A stretch of 55,929 bases of DNA. Origin: Verrucomicrobiota bacterium. GTDB lineage: Bacteria; Verrucomicrobiota; Verrucomicrobiia; Opitutales; Opitutaceae. Of the stretch, positions 55,313 through 55,929 are shown piece after piece. The notes below the pieces were generated by a model, which had not been told where the DNA came from, searched no databases, and saw only the letters and a list, made by a program, of their open reading frames with translations. The translations under genes were made by a program, and so were the position numbers. Where the stretch lies: positions 1 to 55,929 of the forward strand of contig JAEZUE010000011.1 of the NCBI GenBank assembly GCA_023443455.1, read 5' to 3'. The first letter of the stretch is position 1; every line of letters begins with the position of its first letter.

Positions 55313-55929
55313 ATGAAACTCGACGCCAAGATCCCCGCCGGTCCGCTCGCGCAGAAGTGGGACAACCACATCGCCCAGGGCAAGCTCGTCGCCCCGAACA
55401 ACCGCCGCAAGTACACGGTCATCGTCGTCGGTGCCGGTCTCGCCGGTTCCTCCGCCGCGGCCACGCTCGCCGAGCTCGGCTACAACGTGCAGTGCTTCGT
55501 CTACCACGACAGCCCGCGCCGCGCCCACTCGATCGCCGCCCAGGGCGGCGTCAATGCCGCCAAGAACTACCAGAACGACGGCGACAGCGTGTACCGCCTG
55601 TTCGTCGACACCCTCAAGGGTGGTGACTTCCGCGCCCGCGAGGCCAACGTCTACCGCCTCGCGCAGGTCAGCGCCAACATCATCGACCAGTGCGTGGCGC
55701 AGGGCGTGCCCTTCGCCCGTGAATACGGTGGCCTGCTCGCCAACCGCTCCTTCGGCGGCGCCCAGGTTTCCCGCACGTTCTACGCCCGCGGCCAGACCGG
55801 CCAGCAGCTCCTCCTCGGCGCCTACTCGGCCCTGAACAAGGAGATCGCCCGCGGCGCCGTGCAGATGTTCACGCACGCCGAGATGCTCGACCTGGTCGTC
55901 GTCGACGGCCACGCCAAGGGCATCATCGT
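55313..55929 (+). CDS. sdhA: Succinate dehydrogenase flavoprotein subunit (5' part)
   Basis: The gene runs off the window after about 205 codons. The N-terminal FAD fold is G40-AG-LAG45 in VVGAGLAGSSAAATL. The His that carries FAD covalently in this family is H72 in RRAHSIAAQGGVNAAK. Further on come LKGGDFRAREANVYRLA and REYGGLLANRSFGGAQVSRT. It oxidises succinate (or reduces fumarate) with sdhC and a probable sdhB beyond the edge. Confidence 0.95.
   Translation, partial: MKLDAKIPAGPLAQKWDNHIAQGKLVAPNNRRKYTVIVVGAGLAGSSAAATLAELGYNVQCFVYHDSPRRAHSIAAQGGVNAAKNYQNDGDSVYRLFVDTLKGGDFRAREANVYRLAQVSANIIDQCVAQGVPFAREYGGLLANRSFGGAQVSRTFYARGQTGQQLLLGAYSALNKEIARGAVQMFTHAEMLDLVVVDGHAKGII

Overview
The window is about 56 kb of GC-rich bacterial chromosome. 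The gene complement includes a fumarate-reductase-like SdhC/SdhA pair, a DUF2167 protein, a second EF-G, NamZ, a PilC-type protein, and many genes without a clear Shine-Dalgarno. Together with the abundant palindromic repeats this suggests a verrucomicrobial bacterium, probably Opitutaceae. That placement is an inference from protein style, since no rRNA or marker comparison was possible.

Layout. 0.6-4.4 kb: a three-gene ABC-2 exporter on the minus strand; two of its genes carry palindromic repeats inside the reading frame. 4.5-14.2 kb: housekeeping and unknown genes (zincin-like metallopeptidase, MgtC-type membrane protein, uracil-DNA glycosylase, second EF-G, HDOD protein, and a protein with a threefold repeated domain). 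14.5-21.6 kb: minus-strand run pilC-like / degenerate NtrC-like regulator / carB / gpsA, with a clear carB terminator. 21.8-33.5 kb: plus-strand arsenic and redox block. It holds a thioredoxin-fold lipoprotein, arsR, ArsP-type permease, a small CxxC thioredoxin, a DGC zinc-binding protein, an exported thioredoxin, a CcdA-like electron carrier, a second arsR, arsC, acr3, arsM, then SulP, UspA, a spermidine-synthase-like protein and a C_GCAxxG_C_C protein. 33.6-43 kb: unknown membrane proteins, a FlxA-like protein, peptidase T, NamZ, DUF2062 and glycerate kinase. 43.7-47.8 kb: RND efflux pump with its membrane-fusion lipoprotein. 49-54.2 kb: purU, a tiny membrane protein, a TPR protein, tRNA-Pro, a LysM protein, a NUDIX hydrolase and a PaaK-like enzyme. 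54.5 kb to the end: sdhC and the start of sdhA.

How the genes work together. The arsenic block can reduce arsenate (ArsC), export arsenite (Acr3), methylate arsenite (ArsM) and probably export methylarsenite (ArsP-type permease). The interleaved thioredoxin, CcdA and DGC genes look like a redox supply line. Two ArsR regulators have palindromic candidate operators next to their own start codons, and a second copy of the first operator precedes the permease.

The most unusual feature is a family of dispersed palindromic elements. They occur singly, as three tandem arrays (about 36.5, 43.1 and 48.1 kb), and inside coding genes, where they encode recurring peptides such as VAQASLPA. All readable copies of the main element have the same orientation across the window.
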